The position numbers and the translations under genes are program-made. From positions 99,298,915 to 99,362,914 of the forward strand of contig OY856188.1 of NCBI GenBank assembly GCA_963693315.1: a stretch of DNA of 64,000 nt, given 5' to 3'. The notes below the pieces were generated by a model that saw nothing but the letters and a program-made list of their open reading frames with translations, searched no databases and was not told the origin of the DNA. Shown one piece after another: positions 46,132-58,925 of the stretch. Source of the stretch: Diogma glabrata. Taxonomy: Eukaryota > Arthropoda > Insecta > Diptera > Cylindrotomidae. Numbering within the stretch: the stretch's first letter is position 1; each line of letters starts with the position of its first letter.

Positions 46132-49100
46132 ATCTTCTAATGCTTTTTGTTGCTTTTAATGCTTTTTGTAAAAACTCTAAAATAACAAGTTTCGGATTAA
46201 CGTCGCAATGTGAATACAAAATCTTAAATTGACTCTTCAATTTCTTGAACTATTTTCTGGAATTTGAATCGTTCAGCCCGTTTGTTGACTTTCGGTGTGT
46301 AATATGCCGTTAACAATTTCATCAAACATATGTATGATTTTGAGCTGGTCAATTCAGGTGTACAAAGTGACTAAAACTTTATATGTATAATGACCCATTA
46401 ATTTGATAAAAAAGGGGACTTTAAGCAAATTGGGTGATTTTAATAGTAACAAGAATTTTAATAATGTTTCAATAGTGATTGTTTAATGAATCGGAAACCT
46501 TTCAGAAATTTGCAGATCAGCCCTGTGTTGGATAGCGAAGCAATGTTCTGATGCATGAATGATAGCACACATCCATCTTTACCTCTTTCGGTTACATTTA
46601 ATTTAAACCAATTAAAAAATTCCATTTATCCCGACTTAACCTTAGAGGAACTATCTGATCGATCTACCAGAAAATAAAACTAATTTTAACAACGAGAGTG
46701 ATGTTTTGGCAATAAATAATTGTCTTAAACAACATTATAATAGTTCTGGTTTTCAAAAAAATTATCTCACAAAATACAATTCGGTATTAAAGTTTTTAGT
46801 ATCACAACCAATTTAACAATGCAATGAAACGGAATCCCAATGCAACACGCTAATATTCGAACACCACATTGTACCAAAATAATTGGTAATAATGAACCTT
46901 AGGAGATTACCTATTTTGAACAAACAAACATTCACATTTTTATTAATATAGATTAATCCAACTCGCTCGGTTGAAGTTCAAAACAAGACTTAGAACGTTA
47001 CTTCCATGGAATACAATCGCCGGGCGTTTGTTTCTTGAATTATTTGAGGTTACATATTATGAAACGCTGTAAATAATTCAAATTCTTTTCCAATCTCATT
47101 TTTTTTTTGTATAAGTACTACAGGTAGTTGAGGTTATGAACATTAAACGCGCCATCGATAGTGTTAATGTTATTTGAGCTATTATTGGTAATGCAAAATT
47201 CATATTTCAAATTAAAATTAGCCTTGCTAATATTAAAAACTACTAAAAAACTATTACATCTGCTTGTGCGAAATGAAAGTGATCGGAGGAGTTAAACGAA
47301 TTAAGCAAAATTATTTGTGTGATTATTGTGTATTATTTGTGTGATGGAGCATCAGCTAGCAAACAGTTGTTGCAAGCACTATGATTCCAAAATATTAAGG
47401 AAGTTTGTTAAACCATGTTATGTTATTTCATGTTGTGTTATGATATTATCCGATTTACAATTTATTTATGATGAATTATACATTTGTTAGACTAATATAA
47501 TTACAATCAATTCTTTTAATTAATTTTATTATTTACTAAATTACCTAATAAAAACTTTAACATCAAATAATAATTACAAACACTAAAAATGTCTTACAAA
47601 AATAACATATATCCTCATCAAAGCCATTATATTATCTTTGCGAACTGTGCAACAAATAATTGTTATTTTGTAATAGTTTCTATATTCTAGTCAACAAAAA
47701 ATGTTTAATTATGTTGTTTTAAGTTTGTTGAATTAAATTCAAAAATGTAAATTTTAATGAATTACATACATCATGCATACATATACATATACTATATGAA
47801 ACATATATATTTATTTTTGTGATAAACCTTAAATTTTAAATTTAAAGTAAAAATTAAAAAAAAACGTACATAAAATTTAAAAGATTTATTTAAAATAATA
47901 TATACTTCTTTGTCTCAGAAAAAGTATAAAAAAAGTATTTTATATAATAAATATTATATATAATATTTAAATATTTTTGTCAAAAAATTTAAAAACAAAC
48001 AAAAAATTTAATTTGTTTTAATTTTAATTTTTCATTCCATAAAATTTTCAAAATTAAATTAACATTTAAAATTCTTGACAAAAATTTTTATGAAAAAATT
48101 TGTTTTTTATTTAAAAAGATTTTTGTTTTTGCTCCGTATTCCATTCTAAATACTCATTTTTTTATACCAGAAATTTTTTGTCTCCCTCTACAATTAACTT
48201 ATTTTTGACGAACATAAAACGTTGGCAAAGTCCGATATCATTTATTTATGTTAGCCTAATTTAGATTTAAACTTTTTGAGCTTCCTAACCCATTTTTGTG
48301 TTCTTTGTTTGTCTTTCTTTGATACTGTTGCTAAACATGATAGGGAGATCTATATTTTTAAGGGAGTACACTATAACTCCATCAGAAAAACCGTTCAATG
48401 ATGAATACAACTCCAACCGGATAAGAACACATCAAATAATTTTTAAAATCTGTTTTTCCCTAATTGATTTATTATTTTTTTTGTTTTAAAAACAAAACCC
48501 AACATATACGTGTATAACCGATAAAAATATACTGAATTCTTTTGTTTTAAACAATCACAGAAAATATTTCATAAAAAAATTTTTAGTAACTTAAAGTTAA
48601 TAAAGAGAAAAAATATAATAAATATAGAAATTATTTATAAACAAAATACTTAGAAAAAAATTACCAAAAAAATAAAAAATAATAATACAAATTAATTATA
48701 AATTATTGAGTATATTATTCGTAAATGTTTTTAATTTATTTTCAAACAAACTTTTATGTTCTATTACAAACACAAACAAAAAAAAAAAACGTAAACTTTA
48801 ATTTGAATAACCAAAAAAATAAATATTTGATTTAAATAATTATATTAAAGAACAAAAAAAACATTAATTAAATAATTCTATTATTATTTTAAATAAAAAT
48901 AATAAACTGAAGAAACAAAACAACAAATTATGAAAAGTTTAGAATTTAAGTGTAATCAAAAAAGAAATAAATGGATGTTTGTATTGTAACACACAAAATT
49001 AATTATTATTATTATAAATTATGATTGATTAATTTAATTAATTGATTATATTATAAATTTCTAAAAATAAATTTAAACAAAATTTAAATTTTCTTAAATT

Positions 49101-50862
49101 ATCATTATTAAAAAAAAAAGCAAAATTGTTTTAATTTTAAAACTATTTTATATATTGGATTGATTGAAGGTAAAGCAGAAAGCTTTATTCTAATAATTAA
49201 ACTGTCGTTCGTCAAACACAACAAAATGATTATGAATTCAAATTTCATCCCACCCGTGTTTGTTTTGAGCCAACCAAGGCTTCACTTTAAAAACTTTTCT
49301 CTTTTTCTACCAGGTGACGAACTGGTTTTTTTGTTAGATGGAATTACAATTATGGAATATAAAATATGTATAACGCAATGCAGTGCGTAAGTAAATTTAT
49401 GCTATTTTTATTTGTTGGAACTGGGAGATACCGCCACAAGTACATCTATGAACAAAAACTCAATTTTATAGAAAAATCACGATAATCCTGTTTGCCAAGA
49501 AGCTAAAGTTTGACCTGGGTTCAATTATCATGAACGGTTCGGCAATCTAAGCGATAAAATATTTAGCAGGTAAATATTGGAAAGTAAGATCCAGTGGAGT
49601 AGCTACATGACGACGGTGGTGAGGATGCCTACAAGAGCTACTATGATATGCAAAAGTCTTAAGGTGCATATCACGTATGAAGGAGAGGTATGGAGAAGAG
49701 CGTTCAGGAAACGAAGTTAAAAATGAAACAGAAACTCGTATATATCTGAACAATGAAGCCAATGAGGACATGTATGATGGGAGATGCTTTTCGCACTAAT
49801 CTCAGTGCACTCTCAGATCAAGAACATAGCTGGGATGCAATCCTTAAATTTAGCTTCGTAGCCACAGGACAGGGAAAGATTAACGAACACCACTTTCCAG
49901 TGAAAATCTCTGGCTTGATTTTTTTTGAATAAAAAGTTTCGTGTAGTACGAATTACAATATTTGGAAAAAATATAAAACCCTTAGGAAAAGAAATAAAAA
50001 TTGTGTTTAACTGAGAGGGTTTTTTTTGCTCGATCAGCAGTTTGCTAATTTTTATTTCTACACACAACAAACACTGAATTTTTTGTTTTAATCAGTTGCT
50101 TCTGCTCTGGGTGGTATTAACAGTCTTACAATTCCTTTGATTACGACCTGCCGTTTAAGAATAAATTCATAATATTTTTTTCGCCCAAAGAGGTTGATCG
50201 AATTAAGATACACTATATCCTAAAAACATTTCATTCATGATAAGTTTTTTTGTTAAGACCAGAACTGTATAGCATTCTGAATTCTGACATAATTTCTTCA
50301 TCTAAAATTCGGACTGTTTTTAATGGAAAGCTAGACATGTTTTGAGCAGCAAAAAGATGAGCCGCTTCGATTGCTCTGGTGTGACGGATGAGATTTGCTA
50401 GTTCAGGTAAAATCGACTTAATTTCTACGCCATTTTATTCATCTTAATGTATTTATAGAAAATCGTTTAATCATCATTTCATATCGAAACAGATGCAAAT
50501 ATGGAGTAACAAAACTTTGACAGTGTCCATTTGGCACGCAAAAAGAGCGATTATTACAAAAGTAATTTTTTCGGCTCACTTATCTTCATTCACTTGCGAC
50601 CACTGCAAAAATATGTGTTTACAATTTAGTTCAAAATTTCAAAAATTGATTATATCTTGCCCACAATTCTATCACATTCTTTCTATCGTAGCTAATAAAT
50701 TTGTTACCATTTCAAATTTTTCAATAAAAATTTATGAAAACTAAATTGAATATATACATACAAAATAAAACAAAATAAATTATCCCCATATTCCTTAATT
50801 ATCCCCGTCAAAAAATTATCTGAAAATCACCTATTTTTTCTGCCATCACAGTGGTTTTCGCT
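46132..50862. other. AT-rich stretch without a recognised gene
   Basis: Several short open frames (for example 48298-48489, 49160-49390, 49547-49771) have no recognisable domains. 47700-49150 is extremely AT-rich. No RNA gene was seen. Confidence 0.5.
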
Positions 50863-51219
50863 TTAAACGAATTTTTTTCAAAACCACTTTTTTCAAACTG
50901 GTCGCATCGATAACTCGAGTAATTATCAACCGATTTTCAACTTTTTGTTTTAATTTATTCATCTTTGCAATAGCTAAGGTAAATCGTAGCCGATTTTTAG
51001 AATTTTAATTTGTTCTGTATTTTAAGACCTTGATTACAAAAAATAAGGCCGAAAGAATGAAAAAAAATTCAATGGGACGCCATTTTGTGAAAAACCAAAA
51101 TTTAAAAAAACGGCTACGTACAACGATCTACATTCATCCAAACTGTGAACTTTTATTTTTGTTTTTGATAACCCGTTTTCGAGAAATCGATGCGACCGTG
51201 AAGGGGGAATTTCGTTTAA
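50863..51219. repeat. Foldback element flanked by TTAA
   Basis: TTAAACGAA at 50863 pairs with TTCGTTTAA ending 51219. Inside, GGTCGCATCGATAACTCGAG pairs with TTTTCGAGAAATCGATGCGA, and CGTAGCCGATTTTTAGAATT pairs with AAAAAAACGGCTACG. Arms cover ~160 bp each with more divergence than the MITE at 45.3 kb. TTAA at both ends suggests, but does not prove, a piggyBac-type target. Confidence 0.6.
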
Positions 51220-52423
51220 GGAGGTTACAGAAAAACTGCTAACTTGGAAATCAAACGATGGAAGAACTGAAAATCAAATCGATCATGTCATGATTTCTAA
51301 GAGACACTCTACATGTGTAACTGACGCTCGATCATATAGAGGTGCTGATATGGACACCGATCATATGCTTGTCATCTTTAAGTACAAGTGCAAATTATCA
51401 TCTACATTTAATAGGCAACCAAAAAAGACCGTGCGCTGGAATGTCGAAGCATTTAAACACCTGGAAACACTGAATAAATATCAGGAAATAATAACCCAAA
51501 CCATAGAAGAACATGACATCCCGTTTGAGATGCCACTAAACATACAAGAAGAATGGCAAACGCTTCAATCAACCATTATATCCGCAGCACAAACTACAAT
51601 CGGAAAACGACCACCGAAATCACGTAACGAATGGTTTGATGACGAGTGCCGCGAAAGAATTGATCACAAACAAAAACTGCGAGAAAAATGGTTAACAAGA
51701 AACACCCGAGGCTCCCAAACTGATTATCTATGCGCCAGAAAAGCCTCTGCAAAACTCCTACGGAAAAAGAAACGCGAACACATGAAGAGCTGTATCGAAA
51801 GCATCAACCAACATGCGGTTAATGGAAATTCGAAAGAGTGCTGTGAGTGAAAAAGATTTCCACCCAAGATCTACAGCCATAAAAAAATGGAAACAACGAG
51901 CTTACAACAAGCGAACGTGATGTGCTGGCAGTATGGCGATCTCACTTTCAAGACCTACTGAATAGGATGAATGAAGTTCATCTTATTAGAGCAATTGCCC
52001 CGTCAAGTGAGGAGATTTTTGTCCCTTACTCAACAATAGAAGCAGTGGAAGCTGCCATCAAAAAATTCAAAAATGATCACCAGGTATCGATGTAATCCCT
52101 GCAGAACTATTTAAGAATGGAGGAGCAGCTCTGGTCTCACGTATATATGATCTGATTCTTGCAATCTGGGACCAAGAAGAACAACCTGCTGAATGGAAAA
52201 CAGCTCTCATTGTTCGGCTACATAAAAAAGGTGACCGCCTAAAGTGTGCGAATTATCGTGGAATCGCACTGTTGAATACTGCATATAAAATACTAGCTAA
52301 TGTCGTACTTGCTCGGCTCATCCCGTTCGCCGAATCTATTATCGCCGACTATCAGTGTGGTTTTCGTCCCAACCGTTCAACCACAGATCAATGTTTTACC
52401 TTAAGGATGATTCTGGAAAAATG
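51220..52423 (+). pseudogene. RTE-type LINE: endonuclease end and RT start
   Basis: From 51220: LLTWKSNDGRTENQIDHVMI and SYRGADMDTDHMLVIFKYK, the C-terminal endonuclease motifs of RTE-type elements. A 186-codon frame (51290-51850) continues into the linker with WFDDECRERIDHKQKLRE. After a disrupted zone, 52083-52423 encodes GIDVIPAELFKNGGAALV, KKGDRLKCANYRGIALLNTA and DYQCGFRPNRSTTDQCFTLR, the RT fingers. Coding stops at 52421 before the RT catalytic loop. The 3' part is absent, which is unusual for a LINE and indicates a later deletion or rearrangement. Confidence 0.75.
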
Positions 52424-52437
52424 TTGAGAGAGAGTTA

Positions 52438-53120
52438 GAGGTTCCTGAGTGAGCGGTTCCAACAAAAAAGTTTGCAAAAAAAATTTTTTTTTGAAACAAC
52501 TGGCACTCTCACAGTCACATTTGTAAAGCCAGATCAAAAAACGTTTTCTAAAAATGTGTGTTTTATTAATATCTTTGACAAGTTCGTAAATCAGCCCAAT
52601 CCGACACATGGTTAAGAAACTAGAGGCTTTATACTAGAAAAAAAGTTTGTTTTTTAGATCCGTTATAACGGCCGTTTGGATATTAATATTTTTAAAAACT
52701 TCATAAATTTAGAATCTGAAACCTTTTTAATTAATTTCTTTCAAAAAATGTACCTCTACAGCTGGAGGATTCTGAGTGAGCGGCTCCAACAAAAAAAGCT
52801 TGTAAAACACAAAATGCGTTTGAATCAACCGGCACTCTCACGGTCGCATTTGTGGAACCAGATCAAAAAACCTTTCTTAAAAATGTGTGTTTTATTAATA
52901 TCTTGGACAAGTTCGTAAATCAGACAAATTTGACACATGGTTAAGGAACTAGACGCTTTATACTAGAAAAAAAATTGGTTTTTAAATCCGTTATAACGGC
53001 CGTTTGGATACTAATATTTTTAAAAACTTCATAAATTTAGAATCTGTGGTAACATTTTAATCCGTTTCTTATACATATAAACCTCTGCAGTAAGAGGTTT
53101 TTGACTTGTTGGCTTCAACA
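52438..53120 (+). repeat. ~328-bp tandem repeat, two full units plus a third start
   Basis: CTGAGTGAGCGG occurs at 52445 and 52772, with a diverged counterpart at ~53101, giving periods of 327 and ~329 bp. Units share GGCACTCTCAC, AAAAATGTGTGTTTTATTAA, CGTTATAACGGCCGTTTGGA and TTTTTAAAAACTTCATAAAT. The unit contains the palindrome CGTTATAACG. Open frames inside are incidental. Confidence 0.85.
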
Positions 53121-54190
53121 AAAATTTGCAACAATCCCCAACTACAATTTCCAAAAACCTTATAACAATCAATGAAAAAAAATAAAAAGATTTGAATAGA
53201 AGAAATTAATTTTTTTTCTAGAAATAAACTATTTTGATCTTTTGCAGTAATTGCACGACATATGATATAGAGCAGGTTTGTGACATAAATTGTCACACAT
53301 ATGTTCTGTGGTAGATTTGATATTTGTTTGTTGCAAAATTGGATAGATATAGTTTTGCTTATATGTAGCTAATTTTTTTTAAATTTGTAATTATTTTGTA
53401 ACATTTGTAATCATTTATATCTGTTTGTAATTATTTTGTTTTGTTTAAACTATTCTGATACATCAGATTCTACTGGCACACGAAACTGTCTGATCTCGAA
53501 ATCTACCTATTTCTAGCGGATATGCGTGCCTCTTGGACTTTTTTTTGGTTTCAATTATTTATATAATCTAGTCTTAAATGCAAAAAGAAATTTTAAAACT
53601 GGATAAAGTTGAAATTTTTTTTAGCGGATTTTGTTTATGGTTTACCTTTTGGGAAAAGAGGTTTGATAGGGAATTCGGATTTGTACTTTTACCTAATAAG
53701 GTTGTGAGAAATTTAAAAATTAAAAGACTAACTTGATTGTTAGAGTTTATGTTAGAGTTTATGTTTGATTAATCACTAATTTATTTTGTGGAATAGTTCT
53801 AATGGTTAATGCATTATAGTTATCGAAAACCATTGCCATAAAAGTTGTGCAAAGTGCGCTAACAAGTTTTTGCAATCATTATTAAATAAAAATAAACAAT
53901 ATCTGTTATTGTGTTGTGCTATACACCATATTTTGCAAATCTGTGCGCTATGCCCTATTTATTGTTTGGGTCCATTATGGGTTTATACTTTATATTTCGT
54001 TTGTATATGATGAACTTGATAGATAAGATTATTTGAAAACAAAAGAACTAAATAGTTAGACAAAACATTTTGTCCCAGATAGTAAATATATTATTCAACC
54101 TGCATACAGTAATTGCCATTTAGGCTCTACAATTCTTGATTTTGTTGAGAGTTTGTGATAATAAACTGATTGATCATTTAAACTTGAAAC
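53121..54190. other. AT-rich flank of the gypsy insertion
   Basis: No gene recognised. It ends at the gypsy target site, with AAAC at 54187-54190. Confidence 0.5.
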
Positions 54191-54543
54191 TATATTAATA
54201 TAACTGGTGGTATTCGTTATATTATTTTAGGTATGTTGAGGTTCGTTAAACATCTTTATTTACTTTAACACATTATTTATTTATGTTAATTTGGTTATTA
54301 CATATACTTAATGTAATTACATTAAAACTATATAACACACAGAAAACCGGCCACTATTTTGAGTGTAACCTTTTATTCTCACAACATCACGTACACTGAA
54401 TATATATTAGTTTTATTTCTTTCAATTTCTTTCGTAAGAAACTGCAGCGTCAGGCGCTTGGAATATGATATATTTTTATGAATATACTTTAATGCTGATA
54501 ATGTTATTAAAGTATAGTGTAACCCTTATGGTCAATCACTACA
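54191..54543 (-). repeat. 3' LTR of the 17.6/297-like element
   Basis: 353 bp. In element orientation it begins TGTAGTGATTGACC and ends ATTAATATA. Confidence 0.93.
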
Positions 54544-54565
54544 CCTTCCCCCTTTTTTTTTTTTT
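54544..54565 (-). other. Polypurine tract
   Basis: On the minus strand a run of A followed by GGGGGAAGG lies directly before the 3' LTR. It is the plus-strand priming site. Confidence 0.8.
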
Positions 54566-55297
54566 AAAAGAAAACATATTCAATTCGCCTGACACTACCT
54601 TTCTGTAATACTAATTTTTGTTTTGAACTGTTCTCTTAGAATTGAGTATTCGGTGTTCCGGCATTGCTCTAGGCCATTGGCAGCTAAAAGTCAGCGAGTA
54701 CTCGATTCTTTACATTTAACCTTGTTTGCGGTTTTTAGAGAAAATTATTATTTTTATTAAGTTTGAAAATTAGCTCTTGCATAATTAGATTGTGTGTACG
54801 TGTGTGCTATTTAGAGTTTTTAACCTTGTTAACTTAACGCATTTATTTAATTTTACTTTATTACTTAAGATTATTATTTTTATTTAAACGTATTTATTTA
54901 CTTTTATTTTATTACTTAGGATTACTATGGTATACCATCCCCTTTAAAAAAAAATTATTTGAAATCAAATCATTAATAATAAAAAAAATTATACGTTATG
55001 ATTTTATCCTATTACGTTAAGATATTTGTTTACATTTAAAAATTGAAAAACAGAACCGTAGTCTGTTAAGTGCTAATTAATGCTAATTAATTTTAAAAAA
55101 GTTATTTTTTTATTAACGAGAAATGATTTTATTTTTGGTTTGAGAAAAAAAAATAATTTAATTTCTTTTATATTTATTTGTGTAAATGCTATTTTACTTA
55201 AGTTTATTGTATTAAAATTAATAATAAAGCGTTATAATATTAATTCATGAATTTCTTTGTTTTTGATATATTATATTTTTAATTTAGTAGTTTAACT
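54566..55297 (-). other. 3' untranslated part of the gypsy element
   Basis: AT-rich, no env-like ORF. In errantiviruses an envelope gene would normally lie here. Confidence 0.6.
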
Positions 55298-57676
55298 CTA
55301 TTTTTGTGAACGACTATCTTTCTGTTTTTTTGTTTTATCTCTGTTATTATTGCTTAATATTTGTATAACTTCGTAAGGTCCTTCGTAAATGCTATCTAGT
55401 TTATGTTTACCTTCTGACTCTATATAAACTTTGTCTCCTATTTTAATTGAGATTGGGTTATTATTCTTTTTGTCAAAGTTCATTTTTCGTTTTTGTTTTT
55501 CTTTTTCTATTACTTCCCTTACTCTGGATTTCGTAACTAATAGCCTTTGTCTAATTATCTCTGCGTATTGTTCTACATTATATGATTTTTTAGCTTTTTG
55601 TACATCATTTAAATTTGTAGTTCTACCGAAAATTAGTTCGAATGGTGTGTATGCGTGATACGCGCTTGGTGTTGTGTTATAACATAAGGCGTATATTGGT
55701 ATCCACACGTCCCAGTCTGTATGGTTTTCGTTGGAGTAATGTCTAAGGTATGCATTTAGTTCCTTATGATTTCTTTCAAGTTTTCCGATTGTTTGTGGAT
55801 GATAAGCGGTGCTGAAAATTTGCTTTAGTTTTAGTAACTTAGAAATTTCTGCTAGGGTTTCATTTAAAAATTCCGTACCCCTGCCCGATTTAAGTGTCTT
55901 AGGTATTCCGAAAATACAAATGATTTTTTCGAAAATTTCTTTTGCGACGGTTATACTTTCTTTATTCTGCAGTGGTATCAGTATTACGAAATTAGTTAGT
56001 TCACATTGCGCTGTAAGAATAAACTTATTATTATTATTCGTTATTGGTAAAGGTCCTACTAAATCTATTTGGATTGTTTCGAATGCTTCCTCTGGTGTTT
56101 CTGTAATCACCATATTTTCTTTGATTCTAGGATTATACTTGTTCTTCTGACATAATTCACAATTTTGTATAAATTTGTTGATGTCTTTAGACATATTGTG
56201 CCAGTTGTAGTTTTTCATTATTTTCTTCTTAGTCCTATTCTGTCCTGTGTGACCTCCTGTAATTGGGTCATTGTGGTACCTATTTAATATTTCTAACCTT
56301 TCGTTAATATCATCAACTGTTTTCGTTGGGTCCTCAATTTTAATTATTATATTGTATTTATTAGCTTCTGCTTTAAATATTTCGGGCTTAATTATTTTAA
56401 AAATGTCGTCATTTTTAAAAATTTTGAAGTCAATTGTCATCGCATTTGCTACTTTACGTAGTGTTGAAAAAATTGAATCCACAATTTTATCATTGATGCT
56501 AAATTGAATTTTTATGTGCCCGTTTTTTACATTTTCGTTATATAACTTTTTATTTTTATGCGCTTTTTTCATTTTAATTATTAATTTATTATTTTTGTAG
56601 TCGACTTCTGAGGATAATAGTTTAGTTGGGTTTTCTATAGTTGAATTATTTAGGTTATTGTTTTCATTCCCACTAGTGCTATTAGAATCTACGTCTTTAT
56701 TAGTTTTTGATCTAGTGGTCATTGCATTTATTGTGATTTCGTTTCTATCGTGAATATTTTTCAAAGATTCGATTGATATTCTGGATAGCGCGTCCGCTAC
56801 GCAGTTTTCTTTTCCTTTTATATATTCGATATTGAAATCATATTCCTCTAATTCTAGACGTATTCGTGTTAATCTAGACGATGGATCTTTAAGTGAAAAT
56901 AAATACACTAGAGGTTTATGATCTGTTCTAATGGTAAATTTTTGACCGTACAGGTATGGATGAAAGTGTTTTATAGCGAAGAATATAGCTAGAAGTTCTT
57001 TTTCGATGGTTGACTTATTTTTTTCACCTGTAGTGAAGTTTCTTGAAAAGAACGAAATTGGTCTGTCTATGTTGTTTGATTGTTGACTTAATACTGCTCC
57101 ACATCCGATATTGGATGCGTCAGTTGTTAGGGTGAATTCGTTTTTAAAATTTGGTTTTTCTAAGAACGGTGAGTTAAGTATTTTATTTTTTATGGTTGCA
57201 AACGCATTTTGTACTTCGTCGGTTCAGCTAAATTTTACTTTTTTCTTTGTTAGATTGTTTAGTGGTGCTGTTATTGTTGCAAAATTTTCTATGAATTTTC
57301 GATAGTAATTGCAGAATGCAACGAACCTTACTATCTCTTCTGGTGTCGTTGGTATAGGCCAATTCTGTATAAGTTGTAGTTTAGAATCGTCTATTTTAAT
57401 TCCTTTTTGAGTGCATGTGTGTCCTAAGAATGTAACTTCTGCTCTGAAGAATTCGCATTTGTTTGGGTTTAACTTTAAATTATATTTTTGGCATGTTTGA
57501 AGAATTTTCCCTATGTTTTTGAGGTGTTGTTCGATTGAGTTGCCTATTACTATAATGTCGTCAATGTAAATAAATGCTGTCTCTGGGGGTAACCCTGAGA
57601 ATGCTAAACGGAACTCTGGTAAATCTAAAGCTTCCTTGTTGAGTGGTGAAAGATGTGTAATCTCTAGACTCTTCAT
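55298..57676 (-). pseudogene. pol, second part: RT core, RNase H, integrase
   Basis: One frame with a single in-frame TGA at 57224-57226 (after KKKVKFS, where a Trp is usual). Before it: the RT catalytic loop FIYIDDIIVIG, then FLGHTCTQKGI (thumb). After it: RNase H with LTTDASNIGCGAVLSQ, the ELLAIFFAIKHF helix and TIRTDHKPLVYLF. The connector is GKENCVADALSR. In the integrase, the HHCC zinc domain shows HTGQNRTKKK and CELCQKNK. The core has IQIDLVGPLP (first Asp) and ends with LERNHKELNAYLR (Glu). The middle catalytic Asp is replaced: LKSGRGTEF instead of the usual (S)DRG(T)EF. A basic tail with a KIGDKVYIE chromatin/GPY-like segment follows. It is not functional in this state. Confidence 0.9.
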
Positions 57677-58925
57677 CCAGTTCGATTTGATGAAAACCTG
57701 ATGCTAAGTCCATTATGGAGAAGTATCGTGATTTTCCTGCCGCTTCTATGAGTTCGTCTATTCTTGGGAGTGGAAAAACGTCTCCTACTAACTTTTTATT
57801 GAGAGCCCTGTAGTCTACCACAAGTCTCCATTTCTTATCATTTTCCGTGGGTGACTTTTTTTTTGGTACTACAAAGATTGGTGACGAATATTCTGAGGTA
57901 CTTGGTTCTACTATTTTATTTCGTATTAGCTCACTTAGTTGTTTACTTACTTCTTCCCTTTGCGACATTGGTAGTCGATGTGCCTTTCCATAGACTGGTT
58001 CATTGTCCTTTAACCTCAACTTTTGCCTATAAAAGTTATTCTTCGTTATTACTTCTTCAGGTAGAAGGAATTCGTATGAGTATTTGTTTATTAGATCTTT
58101 TAATCCATCTTGAACTTGTTCGTCTTGATTATTATTTTTGTTGAGTATGAGGTCTAGTAGCTTATGCTTTCTATCGTTATCCGCACAGTTTGTCATAGTA
58201 AATATTTTTTTTGTTTCCAGTTTATCTATTATATTAAAGCTTTCAATTGGTACACTTTTAAGTATTATTTTGTTTAGGTTTATGTTAACAGGTATATTAT
58301 TTGTATTTAATATTTTAACCATTGGGTACTCTTTGTTTACTATCGTATTACCTAGAAATATTCCTGTGTCTATTTCTTGTTTTTCTATTAACATGTCTTG
58401 CGCAAACTTATGTGGAAAGTGTTGTATGGTTTCTGATCTTTCTGGTATTTGTATTATACTGGCTGAACTTTCCGTTTCGTACATGTTTTGTATGTTTAGC
58501 TTGCTTTTGTTACCGTGTTCTGTGATGAGAATTATTGTTGAGTTTCCGAAATTTATAACTGCTTGGTGTTCTTTTAGAAAGTCGATTCCGACTATACCAT
58601 CGAATGGTATCGGAAAATCAGTTCGTACTAAATGGAAGGATTGGTTGAAAACGTTATTATTAATGTCGCTAAGTATTAAGTTAATTGATTCAAGTGTATA
58701 AGAATAACCATGAGTAACTCCCTTAATCTTAATTTTTCTGTTACTTAAATTATTTAGGTTAATGGAACGATTTTGTTTTAACACTGATATTTCTGCTCCA
58801 GTATCTATAAGGAATTTGAAAAGTTTATTTTGTGCATAGAATTCGATGAAATTGGTTAAGTTATCGTTTAATTTGAAAATTTTAGTTAGTCCTCCTTCAG
58901 CTTTATTGTTTGTAGCTGAAACCCC
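57561..58925 (-). pseudogene. pol, first part: protease and RT N-terminus
   Basis: This frame lies one base back (-1) from the upstream gag frame and overlaps its end. It enters the protease with FKFLIDTGAEISVLK just before the first Met (58784), then IPFDGIVGIDFLKEH. RT follows: RQKLRLKDNEPVYGKAHRLP, KKWRLVVDYRALNKKLVGD, YFSIMDLASGFHQIELD (first catalytic Asp region) and FRFTRVPF. There the frame runs into a stop; the catalytic YIDD lies in the other frame only a few codons on. A segment of RT motif B is therefore deleted together with a frame change. By family comparison roughly 15-20 codons are missing (inference). Confidence 0.9.

Noticed and set aside
52676..52918. 80-codon plus-strand open frame
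   Set aside because: It lies in the 328-bp tandem repeat, is not kept open in the other units, and has no domain.
58138..58701. 187-codon plus-strand hydrophobic open frame
   Set aside because: Antisense to the protease/RT part of the gypsy pol; the hydrophobic composition is the complement of Asn/Lys/Glu-rich pol codons.
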